Part shown: one piece after another, positions 7,970 through 17,784 of the stretch | How the letters are laid out: each line of letters starts with the position of its first letter | Position numbering within the stretch: the stretch's first letter is position 1 | Assembly: GCA_964425645.1 (NCBI GenBank) | Contig: CAYRNC010000002.1 | Span: 1 to 64,000, forward strand | Origin: CAYRNC01 sp964425645 | GTDB taxonomy: Bacteria; Bacillota; Clostridia; Peptostreptococcales; Anaerovoracaceae | Length of the DNA: 64,000 nt | Direction of reading: 5' to 3' | Program-made: the position numbers and the translations under genes | The notes under the pieces: model-generated | The model's database searches: none | The model's input: only the letters and a program-made list of their open reading frames with translations | What the model was told of the DNA's origin: nothing

Positions 7970-9256
7970 ATGAAATCAACATTCATCGGTAAAGAGAAGA
8001 ACGAGGCATCGTTTCGGATGGATTTTTCAGCAGAGGACTTCGAAGGTGCAGTCAATAAAGCCTATCAGTCCGAAAAAAACAAATATCCGTTGGACGGATT
8101 TCGAAAAGGGAAGGTTCCCCGCAAATTGATAGAGGCCAAATATGGTGGAGATGTATTCTATGAAGAAGCCATTAACCATCTATTTTCAATGGCATATCCC
8201 GGTGCTATAAAGGAGCTGAATCTTTCACCGGTCGACAGCCCGACGGTAAGCTTTGACCGCATTGAACAAGGTAAAGGGTTGGAGATGAATATCAAAGTGA
8301 CCGTTGCGCCTTCGGTGGATGTAAAAGATTATAAAAATATAAAAATAGAAAAAACAGATAATACAGTGGAAGACGGCGATGTTGAAAAAGAGCTGGTTGC
8401 TTTGCAGAAAAAACATGCCCGCATGATAGTAATTGAAGAGCCCGCACAGGATGGGGATTCTTTAATAATAGACTTTGAAGGCTTTGCAGACGGTGAACAG
8501 TTCGAGGGAGGATCGGCGAGTCGCCAGCCACTGATTCTGGGTTCAAATACTTTTATCCCGGGATTTGAGGAACAGCTTATAGGATGTGTCCCCGGCGAGG
8601 AAAGGGATGTGAATGTTACCTTTCCCAAGGAATATCAAGCGGAAGAGTTAGCCGGTAAAGATGCAACCTTTAAGTGTAAAGTCCACGATATTAAAAGGAT
8701 GGAGCTTTCCCCTTTAGATGATGATTTTGCGGTCGAAGTCAGTGAGTTCGAAACTCTTGGGGAACTAAAACAGGACATTATGGAACGACTGAAAAGGGAT
8801 GCTTCCGAAAAAGCGGAAAGCGAAATGAAGAATGCTATGTTAATCAAGCTGTATGAGGCCAATGAAATAGATATTCCAGATGTTATGGTCGAGAATGAGA
8901 TAGAAGAGATGGTGAGGGAATTTAACAGGCAGCTGCAAGCCCAGGGTCTGGATATAAATAAATACATGGAATATCTTAACAAGGATATTGAAGAATTCAA
9001 AAAGGGATTAAAGGATGATGCTTATAAAAAAGTAAAAACCAGGCTGCTGGTAGAGGCTGTGGCGGAAGCCGAGGAGCTTGATGTCAGTGAGGAAGATGTG
9101 AACAAAGAGATATCGATCATATCTGAACAATACGGAATAGAGCCCGATAGAATAAGGAATCAGATGAGCTTTGAAACCCGTATTGCACTTGAGCAAGATA
9201 TTAAATATAGAAAAGCTATAGATTATATGTTTGAAAATGCTGTAATTGAGAAATAA
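7970..9256 (+). CDS. tig: Trigger factor, ribosome-bound chaperone and prolyl isomerase
   Basis: Binds the ribosome exit site and shields nascent chains. The 428 residues show the three usual parts. The N-terminal ribosome-binding domain carries the signature [17 protein letters not shown] near residues 43-59. The FKBP-type isomerase domain lies at about 155-240 ([20 protein letters not shown]...[11 protein letters not shown]). The rest is a helical C-terminal chaperone domain. The start ATG is ten bases after AGGAGGA. It is the first gene of the tig-clpP-clpX-lon order common in Firmicutes. Confidence 0.96.
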   Translation: MKSTFIGKEKNEASFRMDFSAEDFEGAVNKAYQSEKNKYPLDGFRKGKVPRKLIEAKYGGDVFYEEAINHLFSMAYPGAIKELNLSPVDSPTVSFDRIEQGKGLEMNIKVTVAPSVDVKDYKNIKIEKTDNTVEDGDVEKELVALQKKHARMIVIEEPAQDGDSLIIDFEGFADGEQFEGGSASRQPLILGSNTFIPGFEEQLIGCVPGEERDVNVTFPKEYQAEELAGKDATFKCKVHDIKRMELSPLDDDFAVEVSEFETLGELKQDIMERLKRDASEKAESEMKNAMLIKLYEANEIDIPDVMVENEIEEMVREFNRQLQAQGLDINKYMEYLNKDIEEFKKGLKDDAYKKVKTRLLVEAVAEAEELDVSEEDVNKEISIISEQYGIEPDRIRNQMSFETRIALEQDIKYRKAIDYMFENAVIEK

Positions 9257-9285
9257 CTATACCTGGAGTGAAAGGGGGTAGCGGT

Positions 9286-9873
9286 ATGTCACTGGTACCG
9301 ATTGTAGTCGAACAGACAAGCCGCGGTGAGCGATCGTATGATATTTACTCTCGGTTGCTTAAGGATAGAATTGTAATGCTCGGCGAGGATGTAAATGAGC
9401 GTACGGCAAGCCTTATCATAGCCCAGTTGCTGTTTTTGGAATCCGAAGATCCGGAAAAAGATATCAGTTTCTATATCAACAGCCCTGGGGGCTCTATCAC
9501 AGCAGGGTTTGCGATTTATGATACCATGCAATATATCAGACCGGATGTATCGACGATATGCATCGGTATGGCAGCCAGCATGGGGGCGTTTCTTCTGGCG
9601 GCAGGCGCAAAAGGCAAACGTTACGCGCTGCCGAATGCTGAAATTATGATTCATCAGCCTTTGGGAGGAATGAGCGGCCAGGCCGAGGATTTAAGAATTC
9701 ATGCTGAGCGTATCATAAAGACAAGAGATAGACTTAACCATATCTTAAGTGGAAATACAGGTCAGCCCTTGGAGCGGATCGCAAGGGATACTGACAGGGA
9801 TAATTTTATGGATGCCAAGGAGGCTCTTCAATATGGCATTGTCGATCAGATAATCGTTTCCAGAAAGGCTTGA
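9286..9873 (+). CDS. clpP: ATP-dependent Clp protease proteolytic subunit
   Basis: Serine peptidase that forms the double-heptamer chamber of the Clp protease. The catalytic triad falls exactly at the canonical positions Ser98 (AASMGAF), His123 (MIHQPLGG) and Asp172 (DRDNFMD). I place the start at ATG 9286, seven bases after AAAGGGGG. This gives [19 protein letters not shown], the standard N-terminus, and 195 residues. An upstream in-frame GTG at 9268 lacks a ribosome site. It lies next to clpX, its unfoldase partner. Confidence 0.97.
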   Translation: MSLVPIVVEQTSRGERSYDIYSRLLKDRIVMLGEDVNERTASLIIAQLLFLESEDPEKDISFYINSPGGSITAGFAIYDTMQYIRPDVSTICIGMAASMGAFLLAAGAKGKRYALPNAEIMIHQPLGGMSGQAEDLRIHAERIIKTRDRLNHILSGNTGQPLERIARDTDRDNFMDAKEALQYGIVDQIIVSRKA

Positions 9874-9899
9874 CCAGCACTTAAGGAAAGGGGAATAAA

Positions 9900-11177
9900 A
9901 TGGGGAAATATGACGAAACGAAACAGCTTAAATGCTCATTCTGCGGCAAACCGCAGGATCAGGTCCGTAGACTTGTTGCGGGACCAAGCGTATATATATG
10001 TGACGAATGCATCGAGCTTTGCCAAGACATCATTAAAGAGGAGTTCAGCGATGCAGCAGATGAAAGGTACGGCCTTCATGATGCCGCGAGTTTGCCGAAA
10101 CCCAAAGAAATCGCTTTAGCGCTGTCAGATTACGTTATAGGACAGGAAGAAGCCAAAAAAGCCTTGGCCGTAGCTGTCTACAATCACTACAAGCGCACCG
10201 CATCACTTGGGTCTCTTGACCATGACGATGTCGAAGTGCAAAAAAGCAATATAGTTATGGTGGGTCCTACGGGCTCAGGCAAGACCTTGCTGGCCCAGAC
10301 ACTTGCAAAGGTTCTTAATGTACCGTTTGCCATCGCTGACGCAACCGCATTGACTGAAGCCGGATATGTTGGGGAGGATGTTGAAAATATCCTGCTAAAA
10401 TTAATCCAGGCAGCTGATTACGATGTTGAACGGGCCCAAAAAGGCATTGTTTATGTCGATGAAATCGATAAAATCTCAAGAAAATCCGAGAATCCGTCCA
10501 TCACAAGAGATGTAAGCGGAGAGGGAGTGCAGCAGGCCCTGCTTAAAATACTGGAAGGGACAGTTGCGAGCGTGCCCCCTCAGGGAGGACGAAAGCATCC
10601 TCATCAGGATTTCATTCAATTCGATACAACTAATGTCTTATTTATCTGCGGCGGAGCGTTTGATGGGTTGGACAAAATCATACAAAAACGCGTTGGGGAA
10701 AAGACGATAGGTTTTAATTCCGTCATTAAAGCCGGTAAATCCGATGACAAAGAGATTATGAAACAACTTCAGGCCGAGGACCTTTTGAAATACGGTTTGA
10801 TTCCCGAATTTGTGGGCAGACTGCCTGTAATGGTGACCTTAAGCGAGCTTACGAAAAACGCCCTTGTTCGCATAATTAAAGAACCGAAAAATGCTATCTT
10901 AAAGCAATATAAAAAATTATTCCAATTTGACGGGGTTGAATTGGAAATCGAAGACGAGGCCATTGCACGGGTAGCTGAAAAAGCGCTGGAACGCAAAACA
11001 GGTGCCAGAGGGCTTCGCAGCATACTTGAGCATGTAATGACGGATATTATGTTTGAGATACCGTCTCGAACAGATATCAGAAAATGCATAATAACGAAGG
11101 GCACCATTGATTTAAACACAGGACCGACGTTAGTGCTGAAGCAGATCGACACAGAAGAAAAAGAAGAGACTGCATAA
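9900..11177 (+). CDS. clpX: ClpX, ATPase subunit of Clp protease
   Basis: AAA+ unfoldase that recognises tagged substrates and feeds them to ClpP. It has an N-terminal C4 zinc finger (CSFCGKP...CDEC, residues 12-40), a Walker A motif GPTGSGKT at about 122, Walker [10 protein letters not shown], and the [27 protein letters not shown] segment characteristic of ClpX. It also carries the GAFDGL loop that contacts ClpP. Length 425 is normal. A terminator lies between it and lon. Confidence 0.97.
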   Translation: MGKYDETKQLKCSFCGKPQDQVRRLVAGPSVYICDECIELCQDIIKEEFSDAADERYGLHDAASLPKPKEIALALSDYVIGQEEAKKALAVAVYNHYKRTASLGSLDHDDVEVQKSNIVMVGPTGSGKTLLAQTLAKVLNVPFAIADATALTEAGYVGEDVENILLKLIQAADYDVERAQKGIVYVDEIDKISRKSENPSITRDVSGEGVQQALLKILEGTVASVPPQGGRKHPHQDFIQFDTTNVLFICGGAFDGLDKIIQKRVGEKTIGFNSVIKAGKSDDKEIMKQLQAEDLLKYGLIPEFVGRLPVMVTLSELTKNALVRIIKEPKNAILKQYKKLFQFDGVELEIEDEAIARVAEKALERKTGARGLRSILEHVMTDIMFEIPSRTDIRKCIITKGTIDLNTGPTLVLKQIDTEEKEETA

Positions 11178-11178
11178 T

Positions 11179-11208
11179 AAAAACAGACGGCCCTAACCGC
11201 CTGTTTTT
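11179..11208 (+). terminator. Terminator between clpX and lon
   Basis: A hairpin with arms 11179-11190 and 11197-11208 (one mismatch, 6-base loop) begins in an A-run and ends in TTTTT. It lies directly after the clpX stop and 23 bp before lon. It probably reduces rather than abolishes read-through, since I see no separate lon promoter in the short gap. Confidence 0.75.
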
Positions 11209-11230
11209 CAACTAAGGGGGGAAATAGAAA

Positions 11231-13576
11231 ATGACAGAGGAAAAACAAGTGGAGGGACTGAGAACAGATGAGGAAATCATGCCGATGATTCCTCTTCGGG
11301 GCTTATCCATATTCCCTTCCATGGTGCTGCATTTTGATATAGGGAGGGAAAAATCGATAAGCGCTCTTGAAAAGGCAATGATGATGAACCAGACAGTGTT
11401 TCTTTCTACACAGATGATTCCTGATCTGGATCTGCCTACGAGAAGCGATTTCTACCAGGTGGGCACAGTTGCAAAAATTAAACAGATGCTCCGCCTGCCC
11501 GGGGATACAATCAGAGTATTGGTTGAAGGGGTAAGCAGGGGTCAAATCGTTGATTACATTTTTGAAGTTCCCTATTTTAAATGCAAAGTTAGAATTATAA
11601 AAGAGCAGGAGTTTGATAAACTCCCTCCGCGGGTAGTAGCGCTGATGCGGACGGTGCTCGCTTCATTTGAAGAATATTTGGAGATAAATCCAAAGGTATC
11701 CCAGGATATATTTCCCTCGGTTGCTTCTGTGGAACATCCGGGTCGTTTAGCAGATGTGATAACCTCCCATTTGGAGATTCGAATTGAGGATAAACAGGAA
11801 GTTTTGAAGGCTTTTGATGTTGAAAAGCGTCTGGAAATACTTTCAGCTTTGCTGAATAAAGAAATAGAGATACTCAAAATCGAACATGCAATAACGAGTA
11901 AGGTCAGAAGTCAGATTAATAAAAGCCAACGGGAATATTATCTGAAAGAGCAACTCCGTGTCATACAAGAAGAGTTAGGCGAAGAGGGAGATGTGGAAGA
12001 CGAAATTAACGAATGGCTGAGGCAGCTTAAAAAACTTAAACTTGCGCCCGCAATATCCAAAAAGGTAGAAAAGGAAATCAAAAGGCTGACAAAGATCCAG
12101 TCTTCCTCCGCAGAGGGAGGCGTTATCAGAACCTATGTTGAATGGATTTTGGCCCTGCCTTGGAACAAGACATCCAAGGATAATATGAATATCACATTAG
12201 CTGAAAAAATATTGAACGAGGATCATTACGGCCTTGAAAAGGTAAAGGAAAGAATACTTGAGTATCTGGCGGTGATAAAGCTGTCAAAAAGTATAAAAGG
12301 ACCGATACTGTGTCTTGTGGGACCTCCCGGCACGGGAAAAACCTCAATAGCCAGATCGATAGCAAGGTCAATGAACAGGAACTTTGTGCGCATGTCACTT
12401 GGAGGAGTCAGGGACGAGGCGGAAATAAGAGGACACAGAAGGACATACATTGGCGCCATTCCGGGGCGAATTATTTCTGCGATTAAAGATGCGGGGACTA
12501 ACAACCCTATCTTCCTGTTCGACGAAGTTGATAAAATCGGATCGGATTTTCGCGGAGATCCCGCCTCGGCTTTGCTTGAGGTGCTGGACCCGGAACAAAA
12601 TAAAGAATTCACCGATCATTATCTGGAATTGCCCTTTGATCTTTCTAAGGTTATGTTCATAACGACCGCCAATACAACAGAAACAATACCAAGGCCTTTG
12701 CTTGACCGAATGGAAGTTATAGACGTGACCGGTTATACTGAAGAGGAAAAGGTGAATATCGCCAAGCGGTATCTGATACCTAAAAAAATTAAGGAGCATG
12801 GACTTAAGGAAGAGAATCTTGTTATATCTGAACCCGCATTAAGAATTATTATAAATAACTATACGAGGGAATCAGGAGTAAGAAATCTGGAGCGGGAGAT
12901 TGCCAATGTATGCAGGAAGGCCGCCAGACAGGTTGTAGAAAAGGGCAGAAATAATATACAGATAACCGCGGCGAATTTAGAAAAATATATAGGTAAAAAA
13001 CGTTTTCACTATGATAAGATATCAGAAGATAACGAGATTGGCGTATCTGTCGGCTTGGCATGGACAATAGTCGGCGGAGATACACTTTCTATTGAAACAA
13101 CGGTAGTCCCCGGCACCGGTAAACTGGTTTTGACGGGGCAGCTTGGTGAAATAATGCAGGAATCAGCCAAGGCCGGCATTAGTTATATACGGTCTAGGAC
13201 CAGGGCTCTGTCGATATCGGAGGATTTTTACAAGGATTGTGACATTCACATCCATATCCCCGAAGGGGCAACGCCTAAAGACGGGCCTTCGGCCGGAGTT
13301 ACAATGTGTACCTCCGTTATTTCCGCTCTTGCCGGTATACCCGTAAGAAAGGATGTGGCGATGACCGGTGAAATTACCCTGCGCGGTAAGGTACTTCCCG
13401 TGGGGGGTATACGCGAAAAAGTGCTTGCCGCTCACAGGGCGGGCATTAAAATCGTTCTCATTCCTAAAGAAAATCGGGTGGATATTGAAGAGATACCGGC
13501 AAACGTGCGGAGAAAATTAAAATTAATTTTCGTTGAAAACATAGACCAGGTGCTTAAGGAAAGTCTGGCAGAATAA
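11231..13576 (+). CDS. lon: ATP-dependent protease La
   Basis: Homo-oligomeric AAA+ serine protease that removes damaged and regulatory proteins. The 781 residues contain the N-terminal substrate-binding domain ([22 protein letters not shown]), Walker A GPPGTGKT at about 364, and the C-terminal peptidase. The peptidase carries the Ser687 (PKDGPSAG) and Lys730 (REKVLAAH) dyad, 43 residues apart as in the Escherichia coli enzyme. An AAGGGGGGAAA ribosome site precedes the start. The stop overlaps the engB start by one base. Confidence 0.97.
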   Translation: MTEEKQVEGLRTDEEIMPMIPLRGLSIFPSMVLHFDIGREKSISALEKAMMMNQTVFLSTQMIPDLDLPTRSDFYQVGTVAKIKQMLRLPGDTIRVLVEGVSRGQIVDYIFEVPYFKCKVRIIKEQEFDKLPPRVVALMRTVLASFEEYLEINPKVSQDIFPSVASVEHPGRLADVITSHLEIRIEDKQEVLKAFDVEKRLEILSALLNKEIEILKIEHAITSKVRSQINKSQREYYLKEQLRVIQEELGEEGDVEDEINEWLRQLKKLKLAPAISKKVEKEIKRLTKIQSSSAEGGVIRTYVEWILALPWNKTSKDNMNITLAEKILNEDHYGLEKVKERILEYLAVIKLSKSIKGPILCLVGPPGTGKTSIARSIARSMNRNFVRMSLGGVRDEAEIRGHRRTYIGAIPGRIISAIKDAGTNNPIFLFDEVDKIGSDFRGDPASALLEVLDPEQNKEFTDHYLELPFDLSKVMFITTANTTETIPRPLLDRMEVIDVTGYTEEEKVNIAKRYLIPKKIKEHGLKEENLVISEPALRIIINNYTRESGVRNLEREIANVCRKAARQVVEKGRNNIQITAANLEKYIGKKRFHYDKISEDNEIGVSVGLAWTIVGGDTLSIETTVVPGTGKLVLTGQLGEIMQESAKAGISYIRSRTRALSISEDFYKDCDIHIHIPEGATPKDGPSAGVTMCTSVISALAGIPVRKDVAMTGEITLRGKVLPVGGIREKVLAAHRAGIKIVLIPKENRVDIEEIPANVRRKLKLIFVENIDQVLKESLAE

Positions 13577-14160
13577 TGATCGTAAAAAAGGCAGAGCTAG
13601 TTGCTGTAGCGAGTAAAATGCATCAATACCCTCCGGAAGGGAAAAAGGAAATTGCACTTGCGGGTAGGTCAAACGTTGGGAAATCCTCTCTTATTAATCA
13701 ACTGCTCAATCGTAAAATTGCCAGGACCAGCAGAAGCCCGGGTAAGACGAGGACCATCAATTTTTACGAGATAAACGATGCTTTCCGCATTGTGGATTTG
13801 CCCGGCTACGGATATGCCAAAGTTTCAAAATCTATAAGCTGCGGTTGGGGGAATATGATCGAAGCCTATTTAGAAAATCGTTCAGATCTGGTTAAGGTGA
13901 TTCAGCTTTTGGATGTTCGACACACCCCGACGGCACAGGACCTGCAAATGTATGAATGGATTAAGCATTTTCGCATGGACGGTCTTGTGGTAGCGACGAA
14001 GGCAGACAAGATCCCCAAAGGCCGGCTGAATGAGCGCATTAACTCCTTTCGAAAGGAGCTCGGACTGAATGATGAAGATTTGATCATTCCGATTTCATCG
14101 TTAAAAAAGACGGGATTTAAGGAGTTGGCAGCGGAGCTTATGCGATTGATGGAGGGATAG
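13576..14160 (+). CDS. engB: Ribosome biogenesis GTP-binding protein EngB/YsxC
   Basis: Essential GTPase of large-subunit ribosome assembly, 194 residues. The G motifs are in order: G1 GRSNVGKSSLIN near residue 31, G3 DLPGYGYAKV, and G4 TKADKIPKG. The KTRTINFY switch segment is typical. The start codon shares one base with the lon stop (TAATG), so translation is coupled. The lon-engB order is common in Firmicutes. Confidence 0.95.
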   Translation: MIVKKAELVAVASKMHQYPPEGKKEIALAGRSNVGKSSLINQLLNRKIARTSRSPGKTRTINFYEINDAFRIVDLPGYGYAKVSKSISCGWGNMIEAYLENRSDLVKVIQLLDVRHTPTAQDLQMYEWIKHFRMDGLVVATKADKIPKGRLNERINSFRKELGLNDEDLIIPISSLKKTGFKELAAELMRLMEG

Positions 14161-14162
14161 CA

Positions 14163-14516
14163 ATGCAATTTATATTCTGGCAAGTGCTTATCAGAAGGAT
14201 AAAAGCAATCCCTGCTTTTTTGCGGGATAAAACTGTTCCAAAAAGAAAGAAGGCCGTCATCTTATTCGGCATATTTTATCTTTTAATGCCTATCGATCTA
14301 ATACCTGCCCCTATTTTAATCTTCGGTTTTGTAGATGATATAGTGCTTTGGGGCTTCATCATACACTATTTCAGAAAGGAACTGGACACTTACTGGCTAG
14401 GTGTGAAGGAAGTGAAGCCGGAGAAAAGATTTCGTGGAAAAAAGATTATAAATGGTGTAAGCTTTGAGGTGAAAGACGATGTCGGCGAGGAAAAGGATAA
14501 GGAGCGACAAGATTGA
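14163..14516 (+). CDS. DUF1232 (YkvA-type) small membrane protein
   Basis: A 117-residue protein with the DUF1232 core KKAVILFGIFYLLMPIDLIP followed by FGFVDDIVLWGFI, which includes a hydrophobic helix at about residues 35-68. The charged tail (RGKKIINGVSFEVKDDVGEEKDKE) is probably cytoplasmic. The function of the family is not known. It begins two bases after engB and overlaps the hpt start by four bases, so it is part of the engB-hpt transcript. Confidence 0.8.
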   Translation: MQFIFWQVLIRRIKAIPAFLRDKTVPKRKKAVILFGIFYLLMPIDLIPAPILIFGFVDDIVLWGFIIHYFRKELDTYWLGVKEVKPEKRFRGKKIINGVSFEVKDDVGEEKDKERQD

Positions 14517-15043
14517 AAAACTATGTGTTTGGGGAAGTGATGATAGGCAAGGAAGAGCTTAAAAAACGAGTTACCGAACTCGGTGCGGAAATCTCAAAAG
14601 ATTACAAGGGCGAAGGCCTGATAGCAATATGCGTGTTAAAAGGTGCAGTAATATTTATGAGCGATTTGATTCGGGAGTTCAATGTAGATACGAAAATAGA
14701 TTTTATGGCTGTAACAAGTTATGGCGCATCTACAAACAGCACCGGCGTAGTACGTATCTTGAAGGATTTGGATTCGAATGTAGAGGGTGAAAATGTTTTG
14801 ATTGTAGAAGATATTATCGATTCAGGTCTTACGCTTAAATACCTGAAAGACTACCTTACGGCAAGAAATCCAAAAAGCATTCGCATATGTACTTTGCTGG
14901 ACAAGCCGGAAAGGCGTATAGCCGAAGTAAGAGCGGATTATATAGGCTTCACGGTGGAGAACAAATTTATTGTCGGATACGGGTTAGATTACAATCAAAT
15001 GTATCGAAACCTTCCGTATATCAGTTATTTAGAAGAAGAGTAA
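14513..15043 (+). CDS. hpt: Hypoxanthine phosphoribosyltransferase
   Basis: Purine salvage enzyme that makes IMP (and usually GMP) from the base and PRPP. The 176-residue protein carries the PRPP loop VLIVEDIIDSGLTL near residue 98 and the active-site stretch SYGASTNSTGVVRILKDLD. The DKPERR segment is also typical. The start is TTG at 14513, eight bases after AAGGAG. It overlaps the previous gene by four bases. Confidence 0.94.
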   Translation: MKNYVFGEVMIGKEELKKRVTELGAEISKDYKGEGLIAICVLKGAVIFMSDLIREFNVDTKIDFMAVTSYGASTNSTGVVRILKDLDSNVEGENVLIVEDIIDSGLTLKYLKDYLTARNPKSIRICTLLDKPERRIAEVRADYIGFTVENKFIVGYGLDYNQMYRNLPYISYLEEE

Positions 15044-15067
15044 AAGAATCTATGGAGGATGAATAAT

Positions 15068-15640
15068 ATGTCTTATGTTGTGCCGGTAGGCCTGTCAAAC
15101 AAACACCTGCACCTTTCCTTAAAGGATCTTGAAATCCTGTTCGGGGAAGGTTACCAACTGACTCCCTTTAAAGACCTGAAGCAGCCCGGCCAATTTGCCA
15201 GCGAGGAAAAGGTCGATATAGTCGGTCCTAAAGGTGTTCTCAAGGGGATAAGAATTCTTGGGCCGGTCAGACCGGAGACCCAAGTTGAGTTGGCTATGAC
15301 CGATGCAAGGGCAATCGGTGTTATGGCTCCTGTAAGGGAGTCCGGTAAGTTGGAGGGGACTCCGGGTATCAAGATCATAGGTCCGGCAGGAGAAGTAGAG
15401 ATCGATCACGGTGCAATTATCGCACTTCGTCATGTACATCTTTCACCTGATCAGGCGAAAGAAGCGGGCGTGAAGGATAAGCAAATAGTCAGTATCCGAG
15501 TAGGGGGTGAAAGGGGCGTAATTTTCAAAAATGTGCTAGTCCGCTCAGGAAAAGGACACGAGGCGGAAGTTCATTTTGATACGGATGAAGGAAACGCAGC
15601 AGGACTTTCCAACAATGATACGGTAGAAATCATAATCTGA
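15068..15640 (+). CDS. pduL: Phosphate acyltransferase PduL, apparently cytosolic
   Basis: Interconverts acyl-CoA and acyl-phosphate (acetyl or propionyl). The duplicated PduL barrel is evident: the metal-binding HLHLS of GLSNKHLHLS near residue 12 and HVHLS of ALRHVHLSPDQA near residue 122. The real start is ATG 15068, nine bases after GGAGG, because ATG 15059 abuts the ribosome site. The protein (190 residues) then has no N-terminal extension, unlike shell-targeted PduL, and no microcompartment gene is nearby. It therefore probably serves as the housekeeping phosphotransacetylase. deoC, an acetaldehyde-releasing enzyme, lies downstream. Confidence 0.9.
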   Translation: MSYVVPVGLSNKHLHLSLKDLEILFGEGYQLTPFKDLKQPGQFASEEKVDIVGPKGVLKGIRILGPVRPETQVELAMTDARAIGVMAPVRESGKLEGTPGIKIIGPAGEVEIDHGAIIALRHVHLSPDQAKEAGVKDKQIVSIRVGGERGVIFKNVLVRSGKGHEAEVHFDTDEGNAAGLSNNDTVEIII

Positions 15641-15650
15641 TTATATACAT

Positions 15651-15682
15651 ACAGCATAAAGATCATCTTTATGCTGTCTTTT
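15651..15682 (+). terminator. Terminator between pduL and deoC
   Basis: A near-perfect inverted repeat of 13-base arms (15651-15663 and 15665-15677, core GCATAAAGAT) is followed by CTTTTTA. It lies directly after pduL. Confidence 0.8.
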
Positions 15683-15695
15683 TACGGGGGATAAA

Positions 15696-16352
15696 ATGCC
15701 GACATTAAATCAATATATAGATCATACGGATTTGAGGGCGGAAGCAAAAGAAAGCGATATAAAAAAGCTTTGCGCCGAAGCACATAAGTACGGTTTTCAT
15801 GCGGTTTGCGTTAATTCCTCGTATGTAGCTGTTTGCAAAAAAGAACTGACAGAATGCAAAGTGAATATTTGTTCTGTTGTAGGTTTTCCTTTAGGTGCAG
15901 TACATACATCAGTGAAGCTGGCTGAAACCATGAAAGCCGTAACCGACGGTGCCGACGAGATTGACATGGTTATTCACATCGGTGCTTTGAAGGAAGGCCG
16001 CAAAGACTATGTGCTATCGGATATTAAGGCTGTTGTCGATGCTGCGCATCAAAATGGCGCATTGGTCAAGGTTATATTAGAAACGTGCCTTCTTACAAAT
16101 GATGAAATAAAAACCGCTTGCCGACTTGCCTGTCAGGCGAGAGCGGATTTTGTTAAAACTTCTACAGGGTTTTCAAAAAAAGGCGCCGATGAAAAGATTA
16201 TTCGATTTATAAAACAAATTGTAAAAGATGAGGTGAAGGTTAAGGCCTCCGGCGGGATCAGGGACAGGGAAACAGCTTTGACTATGATAAAAGCGGGGGC
16301 CGAGCGTATAGGCACTTCAAGTTCGGTAAAAATAATGCAGAACTCTGTTTGA
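15696..16352 (+). CDS. deoC: Deoxyribose-phosphate aldolase
   Basis: Cleaves 2-deoxyribose-5-phosphate to glyceraldehyde-3-phosphate and acetaldehyde in deoxynucleoside breakdown. The Schiff-base lysine is Lys154 in FVKTSTGF, and the second active-site lysine is in VKASGGIRD near residue 181. EIDMVIHIGALKEG supplies the usual acidic residues. Length 218 is typical of the bacterial short form. The gene follows the pduL terminator by about 13 bp. No other deo gene is nearby. Confidence 0.95.
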   Translation: MPTLNQYIDHTDLRAEAKESDIKKLCAEAHKYGFHAVCVNSSYVAVCKKELTECKVNICSVVGFPLGAVHTSVKLAETMKAVTDGADEIDMVIHIGALKEGRKDYVLSDIKAVVDAAHQNGALVKVILETCLLTNDEIKTACRLACQARADFVKTSTGFSKKGADEKIIRFIKQIVKDEVKVKASGGIRDRETALTMIKAGAERIGTSSSVKIMQNSV

Positions 16353-16370
16353 AACCGGACAGGTTTTTTA
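16352..16370 (+). terminator. Weak terminator after deoC
   Basis: A 5-bp stem AAACC/GGTTT with a 5-base loop is followed by a T-run. It overlaps the last base of the deoC stop and points towards the convergent SGNH gene. Confidence 0.45.
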
Positions 16371-17081
16371 TGAATTCAAATATCCTGCATTCATATTGTA
16401 CCGTGCCTTGCAAAGATATGCTTTTACAGTGTTATATATCAGCAAATGACCGGATTCATTAGGATGGATACCGTCAAGACAATAAAGATTTTGGCAGTCT
16501 CTGCGTTCCAAAAATGCCTCTCTTATGTCTATCAAAGGAACCTCCTTTGTTCTGGCTAATTCTATTATGGCCAGATTATACCTCTCATGCCAGCGATATA
16601 TATGTTCCACATCTCCTAACCATTTAAGAATGTTATCTTTGTTCAGCCCTTTTGAGATCCATGAAAAATAACTTCGGGCATTCAGCGGGGGCAGGGATAG
16701 GACAACAGGGGAACAACCTGCATTTTTAAGGCGATCTATGATAGCGGCATACATTCGCTTAAATTCGGTAATCGGTGTATTGGCCTGATGATAATCGTTT
16801 GGGTTGTTCGATATGGAACTCCAGTCGTAATCACAATCGTTGCCCCCGAATTCCAATACGGCAATGCGATAATTCTGAAGTTTTTCAGCAGCTTTTTCTA
16901 TCAGTTTGCTGCCTTTTGCAACAGTGCAGCCAAATTTTGAATAATTATCGATTTGCCATCCCGTGTCCTTGGCAAAGAGATCTGCAAAGTTGTTCTCTAT
17001 AATTGTATATCTACCTTTTTGCTCATTGAAAATGATACCCTTCATGATGGAATCCCCAAAGGCGCCGATGGATTTGCACAT
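16368..17081 (-). CDS. SGNH/GDSL-family hydrolase
   Basis: Serine esterase fold, 237 residues from the start I prefer. The nucleophile motif is GAFGDS (Ser11), block III is VLEFGGNDCDYDW, and the C-terminal block V is DGIHPNESGH, which gives the Ser-Asp-His set. The open frame extends upstream to 17153, but a clear AAGGAGAGG ribosome site precedes the ATG at 17081. There is no signal peptide from that start, so the enzyme is probably cytoplasmic. The substrate could be an acylated lipid or sugar and cannot be decided. Confidence 0.85.
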   Translation of the reverse strand: MCKSIGAFGDSIMKGIIFNEQKGRYTIIENNFADLFAKDTGWQIDNYSKFGCTVAKGSKLIEKAAEKLQNYRIAVLEFGGNDCDYDWSSISNNPNDYHQANTPITEFKRMYAAIIDRLKNAGCSPVVLSLPPLNARSYFSWISKGLNKDNILKWLGDVEHIYRWHERYNLAIIELARTKEVPLIDIREAFLERRDCQNLYCLDGIHPNESGHLLIYNTVKAYLCKARYNMNAGYLNS

Positions 17082-17233
17082 ATACCTCTCCTTATAAATA
17101 TCGATCAGTAATCTAATAATCATTATTATATTACCCAATAACAGTAATGTCAATTCCTTAAAAATGTTTGCGTGATTTTATCACACGTGGTACAGTATCT
17201 GTTAATCGATGTAATTGAAGGGAGAAGTTTAAC

Positions 17234-17755
17234 ATGGAGAAATTGGTAAACTTGAAAGAAAAATTGACGCGGCGGCCTGTGCCATGGGCCAAGCTTCCTG
17301 ATTTGCCTCTTTATAAGGACCAGGTAGTAACTTACATGCAAAGGCAAACCATTGATTCCTCGGGAGATGAAAGGGTTACCTCCGCGATGATAAGCAATTA
17401 TGTAAAGGACAAACTGTTGCCGAAACCCTCCGGTAAAAGGTATGTGCGTGAGCATGTCGCTGGGTTGACAGAAATATGCCTGCTTAAACAGATCTTATCG
17501 GTAAAGGATGCAGGTTTCCTTTTATCTTTGAAAAATAAAAAACACGGACCTGAAGAATTTTACAATGAATTTGTCGGTATACTGGATGGGATGTTAAACG
17601 ACGTAGCCAATGGAATAGACGCCCATTGGGAGGGGGAAGCTTTACATGATATGGCGCTTGATTTTGCAATCAGAAGCTATTGTTGCAGATTAGCATGCAC
17701 AGGGCTGCTGGAAATAATCAGGGAAGAAAAAAATGAAAATTCTCAATCGAAATAA
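17234..17755 (+). CDS. DUF1836 domain protein, probable DNA-binding regulator
   Basis: A 173-residue protein matching the DUF1836 pattern: LPLYKDQVVTYMQRQ, then SAMISNYVKDKLLPKPSGKRYVREHVAGLTEICLLKQILS. The middle part resembles a MerR-like winged helix (ISNYVKDKLLP...YVREHV), which suggests DNA binding. The target is unknown. It has its own GAAGGGAG ribosome site, is divergent from the SGNH hydrolase gene across a 152-bp gap, and converges with ychF. Confidence 0.8.
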   Translation: MEKLVNLKEKLTRRPVPWAKLPDLPLYKDQVVTYMQRQTIDSSGDERVTSAMISNYVKDKLLPKPSGKRYVREHVAGLTEICLLKQILSVKDAGFLLSLKNKKHGPEEFYNEFVGILDGMLNDVANGIDAHWEGEALHDMALDFAIRSYCCRLACTGLLEIIREEKNENSQSK

Positions 17756-17784
17756 AATAATGCAGGTAATCCTAAGATTATTGC

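Noticed and set aside
15068..16352. Part of a bacterial microcompartment locus
   Set aside because: PduL has no targeting extension and no shell protein gene is in the window.
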